NCBI RefSeq assembly: GCF_902729445.1
Contig: NZ_CACVCE010000002.1
Coordinates: 77,580-141,579, forward strand
Direction of reading: 5' to 3'
DNA: 64,000 nt
Source: Magnetospirillum sp902729445
GTDB lineage: Bacteria; Pseudomonadota; Alphaproteobacteria; Rhodospirillales; Magnetospirillaceae
In this document: one piece after another, positions 25,220 through 33,653 of the stretch
Layout of the letters: each line of letters begins with the position of its first letter
How positions within the stretch are numbered: the first letter of the stretch is position 1
Position numbers and translations under genes: made by a program
Notes under the pieces: model-generated
The model's database searches: none
What the model saw: the letters and a program-made list of their open reading frames with translations, nothing else
Told to the model about the DNA's origin: nothing

Positions 25220-26269
25220 TCAGCAGATCCGGGGCAATTGTTCGCCGGCCAGCCAATCGACCACCCGGGTTCCGCCCATGGCGGTCTTCATGCGGACGAA
25301 ATGGTGGGGGTCGGCCTCGCAGGTGCCGATGCGGGCGGCATCCGTTCCCAGCGGGTGGGCGCGCATTACCGCCAGCAGCCGGTCGGCATCGGCGGCGTCG
25401 CAGATGCAGATCAGCTTGCCCTCGTTGGCGACGTAAAGCGGGTCCAGGCCCAGAAGCTCGCAGGCGCCGCGCACCGCGTCCTTGACCGGCACGGCGCGTT
25501 CATCGATGACCATGCCGGTGGCCGACTGGGCGGCGATCTCGTTCAAGGTGGCGGCCAGGCCGCCGCGGGTCGGGTCGCGCAACACCCGGATGCCGGGGCA
25601 GTCGGCGACCATGGCGGCGACCAGGGTGTGGAGCGCCGCCGAATCCGACAAGATGGCGCTTTCGAACCCTAGGGATTCGCGCTGGCTCATCACCGCGACG
25701 CCGTGGTCGCCCATGGTGCCCGAGATCAGGATGGCGTCGCCAGGGCGGGCGCGGTCGCCGGAAATCCGAACGCCCGGCGGCACGAAGCCGATGCCGGCGG
25801 TGGTGATGAACAGGCCGTCGCCCTTGCCCTTTTCCACCACCTTGGTATCGCCGGTGACCACCGGCACGCCGGCGGCCTTGGACGCGGCGGCCATGCTGTC
25901 GACGATGCGCTTCAAGTCGGCCAGCGGGAAGCCTTCCTCGATGATGAAGCCGGCCGACAGCGAATGCGGCACGGCGCCGGCCATGGCGACGTCGTTGACG
26001 GTCCCGTGCACCGCCAGGCTGCCGATGTCGCCGCCGGGGAAGAAGAGCGGGCTGATGACATAGCCGTCGGTGCTCATCACCATGCGGCCCTGGGGCACGT
26101 CGAATTCGGCCTGGTCGTTGCCCTGGTTCAAGGCCTCGTTGTCGAAGGCGGCGACGAACATTTCATCGACCAGTTGGGCCATGGCGCGGCCACCGCCGCC
26201 ATGGGTCAGATCGACGCGGCCCGAGGCAATGTCCAGCGGGCGGGGATGGGTACGGCGGGGCAGGGTCAT
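25220..26269 (-). CDS. hypE: HypE, carbamoyl dehydratase for cyanide ligand
   Basis: A 349-residue PurM/AIR-synthase-like enzyme. It dehydrates the thiocarbamoyl group on its C-terminal cysteine to thiocyanate, giving the CN ligands of the hydrogenase iron. The C-terminus ends in PRIC, the obligatory cysteine tail. Family motifs include DLTHGGGGRAM, VHGTVNDVAMAGA and VVTGDTKVVEKG. Its start overlaps the hypD stop by 4 nt. Confidence 0.96.
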   Translation of the reverse strand: MTLPRRTHPRPLDIASGRVDLTHGGGGRAMAQLVDEMFVAAFDNEALNQGNDQAEFDVPQGRMVMSTDGYVISPLFFPGGDIGSLAVHGTVNDVAMAGAVPHSLSAGFIIEEGFPLADLKRIVDSMAAASKAAGVPVVTGDTKVVEKGKGDGLFITTAGIGFVPPGVRISGDRARPGDAILISGTMGDHGVAVMSQRESLGFESAILSDSAALHTLVAAMVADCPGIRVLRDPTRGGLAATLNEIAAQSATGMVIDERAVPVKDAVRGACELLGLDPLYVANEGKLICICDAADADRLLAVMRAHPLGTDAARIGTCEADPHHFVRMKTAMGGTRVVDWLAGEQLPRIC

Positions 26270-27408
26270 GATGCGTCGCTGGCTTTCATGTCGCGGAAAC
26301 GTCCATAGGTCCAATGGGCGGCGCAGGCGCCCTCGGCCGAGACCATGCAGCTGCCCATGGGGTTTTCCGGGGTGCACACGGTGCCGAACAGCTTGCAGTC
26401 GGTCGGCTTCTTGACGCCGCGCAAGATGGCGCCGCATTCGCAGGCCTTGTTGTCGGCGACGCTGTCGGCCGGCACGTCCCAGTGACGCTCGGCGTCGAAG
26501 GCGGCGAAGGCTTCCTTGATGCGAAGGCCCGAATAGGGCACCAGCCCCAGGCCGCGCCATTCGAAGCTTTTGCGCAACTCGAACATCTCGGCCACCAGGG
26601 CCTTGGCCTTGGGGTTGCCGTCGCGGGTGACGGCGCGGGCGAACTCGTTTTCGACCTCGAAGCGGCCCTGGTTGATCTGGGCCACCAGCATGCGCACCGC
26701 CTGCAGCACGTCCAACGGCTCGAAGCCGGCGATCACCACCGGGCGCTGATATTCCTCGGCGAAATATTCGTAAGGGGCCGAGCCGATGATGGTCGAAACA
26801 TGGGCCGGGCCGATGAAGGCGTCCAGTTGCACGGTGCCCAGCTCGCGCACCTCGGGGCTGTCCAGGATCTGGGTGATGGCCGAGGGCGTCAGTACGTGGT
26901 TGCAGAACACGAAGAAATTGGAAAGCCCAAGGGCGGCGGCCTGCTTGATCGCAACGGCGGTGGGCGGCGTGGTGGTCTCGAAGCCGATGGCGAAGAACAC
27001 CACGCTTCGATCGGGATTGTCGGCGGCCAGCTTGACGGCGTCCAGGGTCGAATAGACCATGCGGATGTCACAGCCTTCGGCCTTGACCTTCAACAGCGAC
27101 AGGCGCTTCGAGCCCGGGACCCGCAGCATGTCGCCATAGGTGCACAAGATCACGCCCGGCTGGCGGGCCAGCCAGATGGCGGCGTCGATGCGGCCCACCG
27201 GCAGCACGCAGACCGGGCAGCCGGGACCGTGGATCATGCGGACATTGGCCGGCAGCAGATCTTCCAGGCCATAGCGGCTGATGGCGTGGGTGTGGCCGCC
27301 GCAGAATTCCATGATGTGGTAGGTGCGCGCCGGATCGGCCTCGGCGCGGATGGCGGCCGCCAGGCGTCCTGCTGCGTCGCCGTCCCTGAACTCGTCGATA
27401 TATTTCAT
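26266..27408 (-). CDS. hypD: HypD, hydrogenase maturation Fe-S scaffold protein
   Basis: A 380-residue protein that, with HypC, holds the iron atom while the CN and CO ligands are attached. Motifs are MEFCGGHTH, HGPGCPVCVLP, the ETTTPPTA loop and the C-terminal cysteine set around CECGAILRG, CKLFGTVC and CMVSAEGACAAH for the 4Fe-4S cluster. The ATG at 27408 gives the family-standard start MKYIDEFRD. It overlaps hypC and hypE by 4 nt each. Confidence 0.96.
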   Translation of the reverse strand: MKYIDEFRDGDAAGRLAAAIRAEADPARTYHIMEFCGGHTHAISRYGLEDLLPANVRMIHGPGCPVCVLPVGRIDAAIWLARQPGVILCTYGDMLRVPGSKRLSLLKVKAEGCDIRMVYSTLDAVKLAADNPDRSVVFFAIGFETTTPPTAVAIKQAAALGLSNFFVFCNHVLTPSAITQILDSPEVRELGTVQLDAFIGPAHVSTIIGSAPYEYFAEEYQRPVVIAGFEPLDVLQAVRMLVAQINQGRFEVENEFARAVTRDGNPKAKALVAEMFELRKSFEWRGLGLVPYSGLRIKEAFAAFDAERHWDVPADSVADNKACECGAILRGVKKPTDCKLFGTVCTPENPMGSCMVSAEGACAAHWTYGRFRDMKASDAS

Positions 27409-27635
27409 GCGGTCGCGCCCGCTTCCTGCATCTCGGCCCACAGCGCCAGGGTCTTCTCGGCCTCGGCGGGATCGACCTTGGTCAGGGCATAGCCGACATG
27501 GACGATGACATAGTCGCCTACCGCCACGCCATCGACCAGGGCCAGCGACACCGCCTTGGTGACGCCGCCCAGATCGACCTTGGCCTGGTCGCCGTCCAGC
27601 AATTCGGTCACCAGCGAGGGAAGGGCCAGACACAT
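27405..27635 (-). CDS. hypC: HypC, hydrogenase maturation chaperone
   Basis: A 76-residue protein beginning MCLALPS, where the exposed Cys2 carries the iron precursor between HypD and the large subunit precursor. The DYVIVHVGYALTKVD segment is typical of HypC. A second HypC-family gene lies at 31149-31382, as is common in hup/hyb operons. Translation is coupled to hypD by the 4-nt overlap. A ribosome binding site GGGAG lies upstream at about 27643-27650. Confidence 0.93.
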   Translation of the reverse strand: MCLALPSLVTELLDGDQAKVDLGGVTKAVSLALVDGVAVGDYVIVHVGYALTKVDPAEAEKTLALWAEMQEAGATA

Positions 27636-27639
27636 GCGC

Positions 27640-28734
27640 TTACATCTCCCGAAGGGCGGCGATCCACGCCTGGCCCAATGACAAACCGGCATCGCCCGGA
27701 GACGCCTGGGTGGCGGCCAACGGGACAAGGCCGCGCCGTTCCAGCTCGGGCACCAGGCCTGCCGTCAGCACGCGGTTGAAGAAACAGCCGCCGCCCAGGG
27801 CCACCGTGCGACAGCCGGTTGATTCCGCCCCCCACACGCACCAATCGGCCAGGCCGGCGATCAAGGTTCCGTGGAACAGGTTGGCACCGTCCCTGGGCTC
27901 GGGGCAAGAGGCCAGCAGGTTCATCAAGGGCGCGAAGTCCAGCACGCCGCGTTCCAGAATCCAGCCCGAGGCCAGGATGGCCGGGTGATCGACCAGGGCT
28001 TCCAGCGCCATCGGCGCCTGGCCCTCGAATTCGGCGATGGGGTGGACGCCCAGAAGGCCGCAGGCGGCATCGAACAGCCGCCCGGCCGACGAGGTGATGG
28101 GCGCGTTCAGCCCCTTGTCCAGCACCATTCCCAGCCGGCTGGCGGCGGGAATGCCCTTCCAGCGCGAGGCGATCTCGTCGGTGCGACCCAGCTTGTGCAG
28201 CCAGGCGGCGGCCATGCGCCAGGGTTCGCGGGCGGCCTTGTCGCCGCCGGGTTGGGCGATGTGGGCCAGATGGCCCAGCCGGCGGAAATCGGCGCCTTCG
28301 CAATAGAGCAGCTCGCCGCCCCAGGCCTGGTTTTCCGGCCCCAGCCCGAAGCCGTCCAGCGACAGGCCCAGGATGGGGGCGGCGTGGCCATGCTCGGCGG
28401 CGATGGCGGCGGCATGGGCGTGGTGGTGCTGCACCGCCAGGGCCGGCAGGTCCAGCCCCTGGGCGAAGCGGGTGGAATGGAAGTCGGGATGCAGATCGTG
28501 GGCGACGCGGACCGGCTTGACGCCCAGTTCGCGCACCATCGCCTCGGCCGAATGCTCGAAGGCGGCGATCGAGTCGGGCGTCCCCAGGTCGCCATGGACG
28601 GGCGACAGATAGGCGCGGTCCCCCTTGGTGACGCACACGGTGTTTTTCAGGAACGCGCCCACCGCCAGCACCGACGGCCCGGACCGGGGCAGGGCGATGG
28701 TGGCGGCGACGGCGGAAAAGGGTGGGGCGGTCAA
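27640..28734 (-). CDS. hypF: HypF, short form with only the Kae1-like carbamoyltransferase domain
   Basis: A protein of about 364 residues that corresponds to the C-terminal half of HypF. Metal-binding histidines lie in VQHHHAHAAAIAAEHG, and the nucleotide-site motif is ALGGGCFFNRVL. The N-terminal acylphosphatase, zinc-finger and YrdC-like domains of normal HypF (about 750 residues) are absent. Ralstonia HypF1 is a known short functional form, so loss of activity should not be assumed. The start is uncertain: a TTG at 28734 overlaps the hypB stop (TTGA), whereas an upstream ATG at 28791 would overlap hypB by 61 nt. It makes the carbamoyl group donated to HypE. Confidence 0.8.
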   Translation of the reverse strand: MTAPPFSAVAATIALPRSGPSVLAVGAFLKNTVCVTKGDRAYLSPVHGDLGTPDSIAAFEHSAEAMVRELGVKPVRVAHDLHPDFHSTRFAQGLDLPALAVQHHHAHAAAIAAEHGHAAPILGLSLDGFGLGPENQAWGGELLYCEGADFRRLGHLAHIAQPGGDKAAREPWRMAAAWLHKLGRTDEIASRWKGIPAASRLGMVLDKGLNAPITSSAGRLFDAACGLLGVHPIAEFEGQAPMALEALVDHPAILASGWILERGVLDFAPLMNLLASCPEPRDGANLFHGTLIAGLADWCVWGAESTGCRTVALGGGCFFNRVLTAGLVPELERRGLVPLAATQASPGDAGLSLGQAWIAALREM

Positions 28735-29639
28735 GGCCTGGTCCCGGCCTTGGCGGCGGCTTGCTGGCCCTGGGTAATCCAGTCCAGCCACTGATCCATG
28801 CCCTGGCCATTCTTGGCCGATACCTGCAAGACGCCGATGTTCGGATTGACCCGCCTGGCATAGGCGATGGCGGCATCAACATCGAAATCCAGATGCGGCA
28901 GCAGGTCGGTCTTGGTCAGGATCATCAGGTTGGCGGCGGCGAACATGTCGGGATACTTGATGGGCTTATCCTCGCCCTCGGTCACCGACAAGATGGCGAC
29001 CTTGTGGGCCTCGCCCAAATCAAAGGCGGCCGGGCAGACCAGATTGCCGACATTTTCGATGAACAGCACCGACCGGTTGGCCGGGTCCAGCCGGATCAGC
29101 GCCTTGGCCACCATGTCGGCGTCCAGGTGACAGCCCTTGCCGGTATTGACCTGCACCGCCGGCGCCCCGGTGGCGCGGATGCGGTCGGCGTCGTTGCTGG
29201 TCTGCTGGTCGCCTTCGATCACCGCGACCGGGAAGCGGCCGGCCAGGGCCTCGATGGTCTTGCACAAAAGCGTGGTCTTGCCCGAACCGGGGCTGGAGAC
29301 CAGGTTCAAGGCGAAGATGCCGCGATTGGTCAGCCAGGCACGGTTGGCCCCGGCCAGGTCGTTGTTGCGGCCCAGGATGTCCTGCTCGATCTGGATGATG
29401 CGGCTTTGGCTTAAGCCCGGCACATGCACGCCGGCGATGCCGGTGCCGAAATGCAGGTCGTCATGATGGTGGTGATGGTGGTCATGGTCATGATCATGGT
29501 CATGACCATGGTGGTGGTCGTGGTCGTGATCATGGCCGTGATGATGGTCATGGGGATGGGAATGATGGTGGTCGTGACCATGATGATGGTCGTGGGAATG
29601 TTCCAGCTTCGACTCGCCGCAGCCGCACACCGTGCACAT
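28731..29639 (-). CDS. hypB: HypB, nickel-binding GTPase for hydrogenase maturation
   Basis: A 302-residue SIMIBI-class GTPase that inserts nickel together with HypA. The N-terminal MCTVCGCGE contributes a Ni site. It is followed by a long His/Asp-rich tract (about residues 15-52, repeated HDH/HHH units) able to store nickel. The P-loop is SSPGSGKTTL, and IEGDQQT and NVGNLVCPA are further HypB motifs. The start overlaps the hypA stop by 1 nt (TGATG). Confidence 0.96.
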   Translation of the reverse strand: MCTVCGCGESKLEHSHDHHHGHDHHHSHPHDHHHGHDHDHDHHHGHDHDHDHDHHHHHHDDLHFGTGIAGVHVPGLSQSRIIQIEQDILGRNNDLAGANRAWLTNRGIFALNLVSSPGSGKTTLLCKTIEALAGRFPVAVIEGDQQTSNDADRIRATGAPAVQVNTGKGCHLDADMVAKALIRLDPANRSVLFIENVGNLVCPAAFDLGEAHKVAILSVTEGEDKPIKYPDMFAAANLMILTKTDLLPHLDFDVDAAIAYARRVNPNIGVLQVSAKNGQGMDQWLDWITQGQQAAAKAGTRP

Positions 29640-29983
29640 CACTCGACCTCCAATTCCTTGATCCGCATGTCGGCGCCCTGGGTGACGCTGAGCGCGAAGC
29701 CGCCGCATTCGGGGCAGCCGTCGACCCGGGACGCCAGTTTGACACTCTTGGCGCAATCCAGACAAAAGCCTTCGCCCGGCACCCGGACGATTTCCAGCTT
29801 GGCCCCGGCCGCGACCGAAGACCCCCGGGTGACGGCGTCGAAGCAGAACAGCATCGAGTCCGGATCGACCTGGGAAAGTTCGCCGATTTCCAGCCACACC
29901 GTCTTGACCTTGGTGAAGTGGTGGGCGGCTGCCTGCTCTTCCAGGATGCGGACAACGCCTTCGGTCAGGCTCATCTCGTGCAT
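29639..29983 (-). CDS. hypA: HypA, nickel-delivery zinc protein
   Basis: A 114-residue protein starting MHEMSLTEG, whose N-terminal Met-His binds nickel. The zinc site is formed by CLDC and CPEC. It works with HypB to insert nickel into the hydrogenase large subunit precursor. The ATG at 29983 gives the invariant MHE start; an upstream extension was rejected. Its start overlaps the hupK stop by 1 nt. Confidence 0.95.
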   Translation of the reverse strand: MHEMSLTEGVVRILEEQAAAHHFTKVKTVWLEIGELSQVDPDSMLFCFDAVTRGSSVAAGAKLEIVRVPGEGFCLDCAKSVKLASRVDGCPECGGFALSVTQGADMRIKELEVE

Positions 29984-31149
29984 CAGGGGGCCTCCACGCT
30001 GACCTGGCAGGTCACGCACGGGTCAAGAGCCGCCACCAGCAGCCCCGCCCGGGCCGCCAGGTCGCCATCGGCCCTGATGCCGGTCAGGCCACGGGCCAGC
30101 GGGCCTGCGGGGTGGAAGTTCCATTCGGTCGGAGCCAGGATGCGATAAAGGCTCACGCGGCCCTCCGCCAGATGAACGCGATGCGCCAGCAATCCCCGCG
30201 CCGCCTGGGTGGCGGCCAGGCCCTGGCCCGAGCCCAACCGGGCGGTCCCGGCGGGTTCGGCTTTCAAATCCTGCACCAGCGACGCCATTTCATGCAAGGC
30301 TGCCGCAACGTCGACCAGCCGGGCGGTCAGCCGGGCCAGCAGGCCGGCGCCGTCGTGCCGCAGGATCGCCGCCACCAGCGGATGGGAATGGTTACGGGCC
30401 AGCGCGCCGGTTTCCAGGACCTGGCCCCGATAATCGGGGCGAGCCAGATAAAGGCCGTCCGGGTCGCCATCCAGCCGCTCGGCCAGATCGGGCGGGCCGT
30501 TCTCGGGCATGGCACGCAAATCGGTGGCGCCGAAGGCCGCCTGGGCGCTGCTGACCACCTGGGCCAGCAAGCGGCCGGTTGCGGTGGGGGCCCGGGTCAT
30601 CCAGGCCCGGAAGGTGTTGCGGTCCTTCAGCAGACCGGTGACCTGGCCGCCCAGGCAATGGGCGAAGGCGGCCTGGGCCTCGGCGATGTCGGCCAACAGG
30701 TGCGAGACGTCGGGGGCCAGCCGACCGCCGCCGGGGGAAAGCCAGTCGCCGTCGGGATAAAGGTGCTGCCTGACCGAGGGCAAGGTCCGCTTGAACTTGC
30801 GGGCGGTTTCCATGTCGGGCCGCTCGCCCATCAGCATCGGCCAGTCGCGGGCCAGCGCCATGCCGTGTTCGGCGACGGCCTCGGCAAGGACCAGGATGCG
30901 CCGGGCCGCGCGGGTGGCCGGCGAGGCGAGGTGGCCGCCGGCCCGTTCCATCGCTTCCAGGCCGGTCAGGGCCTGGGCGGTGCCGCACAGGGCGAACAGG
31001 GTCGGCAGGATGGTCAGCACCTCGGCCGGGCTTTTGCCGGCGAACATGGCGGCGGCCTTGACCAGCCGGGTCGAGCCGATCTCGACCGCGCGCACCGTTC
31101 CGTGCCCGACTTTCAGCGCCACGGTGATGCCGGCCTCGGGAAAGCCCAT
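29983..31149 (-). CDS. hupK: HupK-like hydrogenase assembly protein
   Basis: A 388-residue protein related to the hydrogenase large subunit but lacking the N-terminal RxCGxC motif. The C-terminal region retains YRILAPTEWNFHPAGPLARGL and DPCVTCQV, echoes of the large-subunit C-terminal nickel site. HupK is proposed to be a scaffold for cofactor assembly, mainly in bacteria exposed to oxygen. The start ATG overlaps the hybG/hupF stop by 1 nt (TGATG). Confidence 0.85.
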   Translation of the reverse strand: MGFPEAGITVALKVGHGTVRAVEIGSTRLVKAAAMFAGKSPAEVLTILPTLFALCGTAQALTGLEAMERAGGHLASPATRAARRILVLAEAVAEHGMALARDWPMLMGERPDMETARKFKRTLPSVRQHLYPDGDWLSPGGGRLAPDVSHLLADIAEAQAAFAHCLGGQVTGLLKDRNTFRAWMTRAPTATGRLLAQVVSSAQAAFGATDLRAMPENGPPDLAERLDGDPDGLYLARPDYRGQVLETGALARNHSHPLVAAILRHDGAGLLARLTARLVDVAAALHEMASLVQDLKAEPAGTARLGSGQGLAATQAARGLLAHRVHLAEGRVSLYRILAPTEWNFHPAGPLARGLTGIRADGDLAARAGLLVAALDPCVTCQVSVEAP

Positions 31150-31382
31150 CAGGCCAGGCCGTCGGCCAATACGCCGGACAGGTATTCCAGGGTCGCCAGC
31201 GCGGTTTCCGGCGGCACCTTTTCCGCGGCGAAATTGCCCCCGGCCCCCAGGATGACGTAGTCGCCCACCGAGGCTTCTTCCTCCAGCAGCATCAGGCTGG
31301 TCTGGCGCTCGCGTCCGAACGCCTCGACCGTCGCGGTCTGGCCGTCGATGGCGACGATGCGGGAGGGCACGGCCATGCACAT
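31149..31382 (-). CDS. hupF: HypC-family chaperone (HybG/HupF)
   Basis: A 77-residue HypC paralogue starting MCMAVPSRIV with the functional Cys2. The VGDYVILGAGG segment is conserved. In hyb/hup operons the second HypC copy is dedicated to the operon's own large subunit or protects it under oxygen. It follows hybD by 6 nt and is coupled to hupK by a 1-nt overlap. The name could equally be hybG. Confidence 0.85.
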   Translation of the reverse strand: MCMAVPSRIVAIDGQTATVEAFGRERQTSLMLLEEEASVGDYVILGAGGNFAAEKVPPETALATLEYLSGVLADGLA

Positions 31383-31388
31383 GGCGGG

Positions 31389-31877
31389 TTACGCCGCCGC
31401 CTTGGCGTGGACGGTGACGCCGAAATCGACCAGTTCGGCGACCAGACGCTCGATCACCTGGGGCAGCACGGCGGCCACTTTGGGGGTCAGTTCCATGGCG
31501 GTGTCGAAGCTGGCGGGCTGCACGCCGACCAGCACCACCTTCTTGGGGGCGATGCCTTGGAACACGCAGGCCGCCAGCACGTCGGACAAGCCGACCTGAT
31601 GGGGCGAAATGCGGGTCTTGAACCAGGCATTGATTTCTTCATCGGCGATGCGGGTGATGTCGCCGGGCTGCTTGCCCGGGCTGCGCATGCTGTCGGCGAT
31701 CAGCAAAAGGTCGGCATCGGCGATGCGGTCCAGGCAATCCATGCCCGAGGTGCCGCCGTCGATCACTTCGACCCAGTCGGGCAAGGCATAAAGCTTGTCC
31801 AGTTCGGTGACGGCATAGACCCCGACCCCTTCGTCGGACATCAAGATATTGCCGACCCCCAGAACCACGACACGCAT
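31389..31877 (-). CDS. hybD: Hydrogenase maturation endopeptidase
   Basis: A 162-residue protease that removes the C-terminal tail of the hydrogenase large subunit after nickel insertion. The nickel-sensing residues E16 (MSDEGVG), D62 (ADSM) and H93 (SPHQVGL) fall at exactly the same numbers known for E. coli HybD. The gene begins 58 nt after the large subunit gene, with an intrinsic terminator hairpin between them. Confidence 0.94.
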   Translation of the reverse strand: MRVVVLGVGNILMSDEGVGVYAVTELDKLYALPDWVEVIDGGTSGMDCLDRIADADLLLIADSMRSPGKQPGDITRIADEEINAWFKTRISPHQVGLSDVLAACVFQGIAPKKVVLVGVQPASFDTAMELTPKVAAVLPQVIERLVAELVDFGVTVHAKAAA

Positions 31878-31889
31878 GGACGATTCTCC

Positions 31890-31922
31890 AAAAAAAGCCC
31901 GGCCGCCGGATGGCGACCGGGC
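31890..31922 (-). terminator. Intrinsic terminator/attenuator between hybC and hybD
   Basis: Reading on the minus strand, GCCCGG...CCGGGC (31922-31917 with 31902-31897) and an inner CGCC/GGCG stem form an 11-bp hairpin with one mismatch. A run of seven T follows (31896-31890). The hybD ribosome binding site (GGAG, about 31888-31885) comes directly after. It would lower expression of the maturation genes relative to the structural genes. Confidence 0.8.
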
Positions 31923-31934
31923 CAGCCTATCACA

Positions 31935-33641
31935 TTACAAAGCCTTGACCTGGACGATCTCGCGCTTCTCGTCGTCGTGGACGTGAACCGCGCAGGCCAG
32001 GCAGGGGTCGAACGAGTGGACGGTGCGCAGCACTTCCAGCGGCAGTTCGGCATCGGCGATGGGATTGTCCATCAGCGAGGCTTCATACGGACCGATGGCG
32101 TCGTTCTCGTCGCGCGGGCCGGCGTTCCAGGTCGAGGGCACCACGCACTGGTAATTGGCGATCTTGCCGTCCTTGATGACGGTCCAGTGCGACAACAGGC
32201 CGCGCGGCGCTTCGTGCATGCCGAAGCCGCGAACCTCGCCCTTGGGGAAGGTCGGCTTGTTGAAGGTGGTGGTGTCGCCCTTGCCGATGTTTTCCAGCAG
32301 CATCGACCAGTTCTGGGCCAGCACCTCGCACATGACGCCCGAGCGGATGGCGCGCGCCGCATGGCGGCCCACCGTCGAGTGCAGGATTTCCGGGCCGACC
32401 TTGGCGCCCAGCAGGCCGCCGACGCGGTCCAGCATCTGGGTGGCGTAGGTGACGGTCGGCTGGTGGCCGGCGGCCAGGCCGCACAGCACGTTGGCCAGCG
32501 GGCCGACCTGGGCGCGCTTGCCGTAGAAGGTCGGAGCCTTCAGCCAGCTGTACTTCCCTTCGTCCTGGAAGTCGGTGTATTTGGGCTTGGTCTCGCCGAC
32601 ATAGGGGTGCAGCGGGCCGGGCTTCGAATACTCGTACCAGGCATGCTTCACCGATTCCTCGACGCCGCCCATCAGGTAGTCGTCGCCGAACTTGGTGAAG
32701 GGCTTGTACTGCTTCAGGTCGCCGCCCGGGACGTGGCCGCCCGGCACCATGAACTGGGTGCCCTTGGAATCGGTCGGGAAGTCGGGGCTGGAGATATAGT
32801 TGGTGACGCCGGCACCGTACTTGGTCCAGTCGGCGTAGAAGGCGCCGATGGCGGCGACGTCGGGCAGATAGACCTTGCGGGTGAACTCGGCCAGCGCGTC
32901 GATATGTTCCTTGACCGCCAGCAGGCGCTCGATGGTCAGGTTCGACTGGCTGTTGGTGTCGATCGGGTTGGCGACGCCGCCGACCGCCAGGTTCTGGATG
33001 TGCGGCGACTTCGAGCCCAGGATGGTGACGATCTTGTTGGCGTGACGCTGGGCTTCCAGCGCCTGCAGATAGTGGGCGACCGCCAGCAGGTTGACCTCGG
33101 GCGACAGCTTCATCGCCGGGTGGCCCCAATAGCCGTTGGCGAACGGACCCAACTGACCGGACCCCACGAAGCTCTTCAGCTTCTCCAGGGTCTGGGTCAT
33201 GACGTGCTTGGAATTCATCGGCCAGTCGGACAAGGATTCCGCCAACTGGCTGGTCTTGAGCGGATCGGCCTTCAGGGCCGACACCACATCGACGAAATCC
33301 AGCGCCGACAGATGGTAGAAGTGGACGATGTGATCGTGCAGGGCATGGGCCGAGGCGATCATGTTGCGGATGAACTGGGCGTTGACCGGCACTTCCAGGT
33401 TCAGCGCGTTCTCGACGGCGCGAACCGACGTGATGGCGTGGACCGTGGTGCAGACGCCGCAGATGCGCTGGGTGATGGCCCAGGCATCGCGGGGGTCGCG
33501 GCCGAGCAGGATCAGCTCGACGCCGCGCCACATCTGGCCGGACGACCACGCCTTGGTGACCTTGCCGCCATCGACTTCGACGTCGATGCGCAGGTGGCCT
33601 TCGATCCGGGTGATGGGGTCGATGGTGATACGCTTGGACAA
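31935..33641 (-). CDS. hybC: [NiFe] hydrogenase large subunit
   Basis: The 568-residue catalytic subunit splits or forms H2 at the NiFe(CN)2CO site. The nickel cysteines lie in RICGVC (C61, C64) and in DPCLACAVH (C547, C550). The 15 residues after H553 form the tail cleaved by HybD. It follows hybB and is encoded as part of the hybOABC structural set, the order seen in E. coli hydrogenase 2. The protein is carried folded to the periplasmic face with the small subunit through the Tat system. Confidence 0.96.
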   Translation of the reverse strand: MSKRITIDPITRIEGHLRIDVEVDGGKVTKAWSSGQMWRGVELILLGRDPRDAWAITQRICGVCTTVHAITSVRAVENALNLEVPVNAQFIRNMIASAHALHDHIVHFYHLSALDFVDVVSALKADPLKTSQLAESLSDWPMNSKHVMTQTLEKLKSFVGSGQLGPFANGYWGHPAMKLSPEVNLLAVAHYLQALEAQRHANKIVTILGSKSPHIQNLAVGGVANPIDTNSQSNLTIERLLAVKEHIDALAEFTRKVYLPDVAAIGAFYADWTKYGAGVTNYISSPDFPTDSKGTQFMVPGGHVPGGDLKQYKPFTKFGDDYLMGGVEESVKHAWYEYSKPGPLHPYVGETKPKYTDFQDEGKYSWLKAPTFYGKRAQVGPLANVLCGLAAGHQPTVTYATQMLDRVGGLLGAKVGPEILHSTVGRHAARAIRSGVMCEVLAQNWSMLLENIGKGDTTTFNKPTFPKGEVRGFGMHEAPRGLLSHWTVIKDGKIANYQCVVPSTWNAGPRDENDAIGPYEASLMDNPIADAELPLEVLRTVHSFDPCLACAVHVHDDEKREIVQVKAL

Positions 33642-33653
33642 GGCAGTGGCTCC

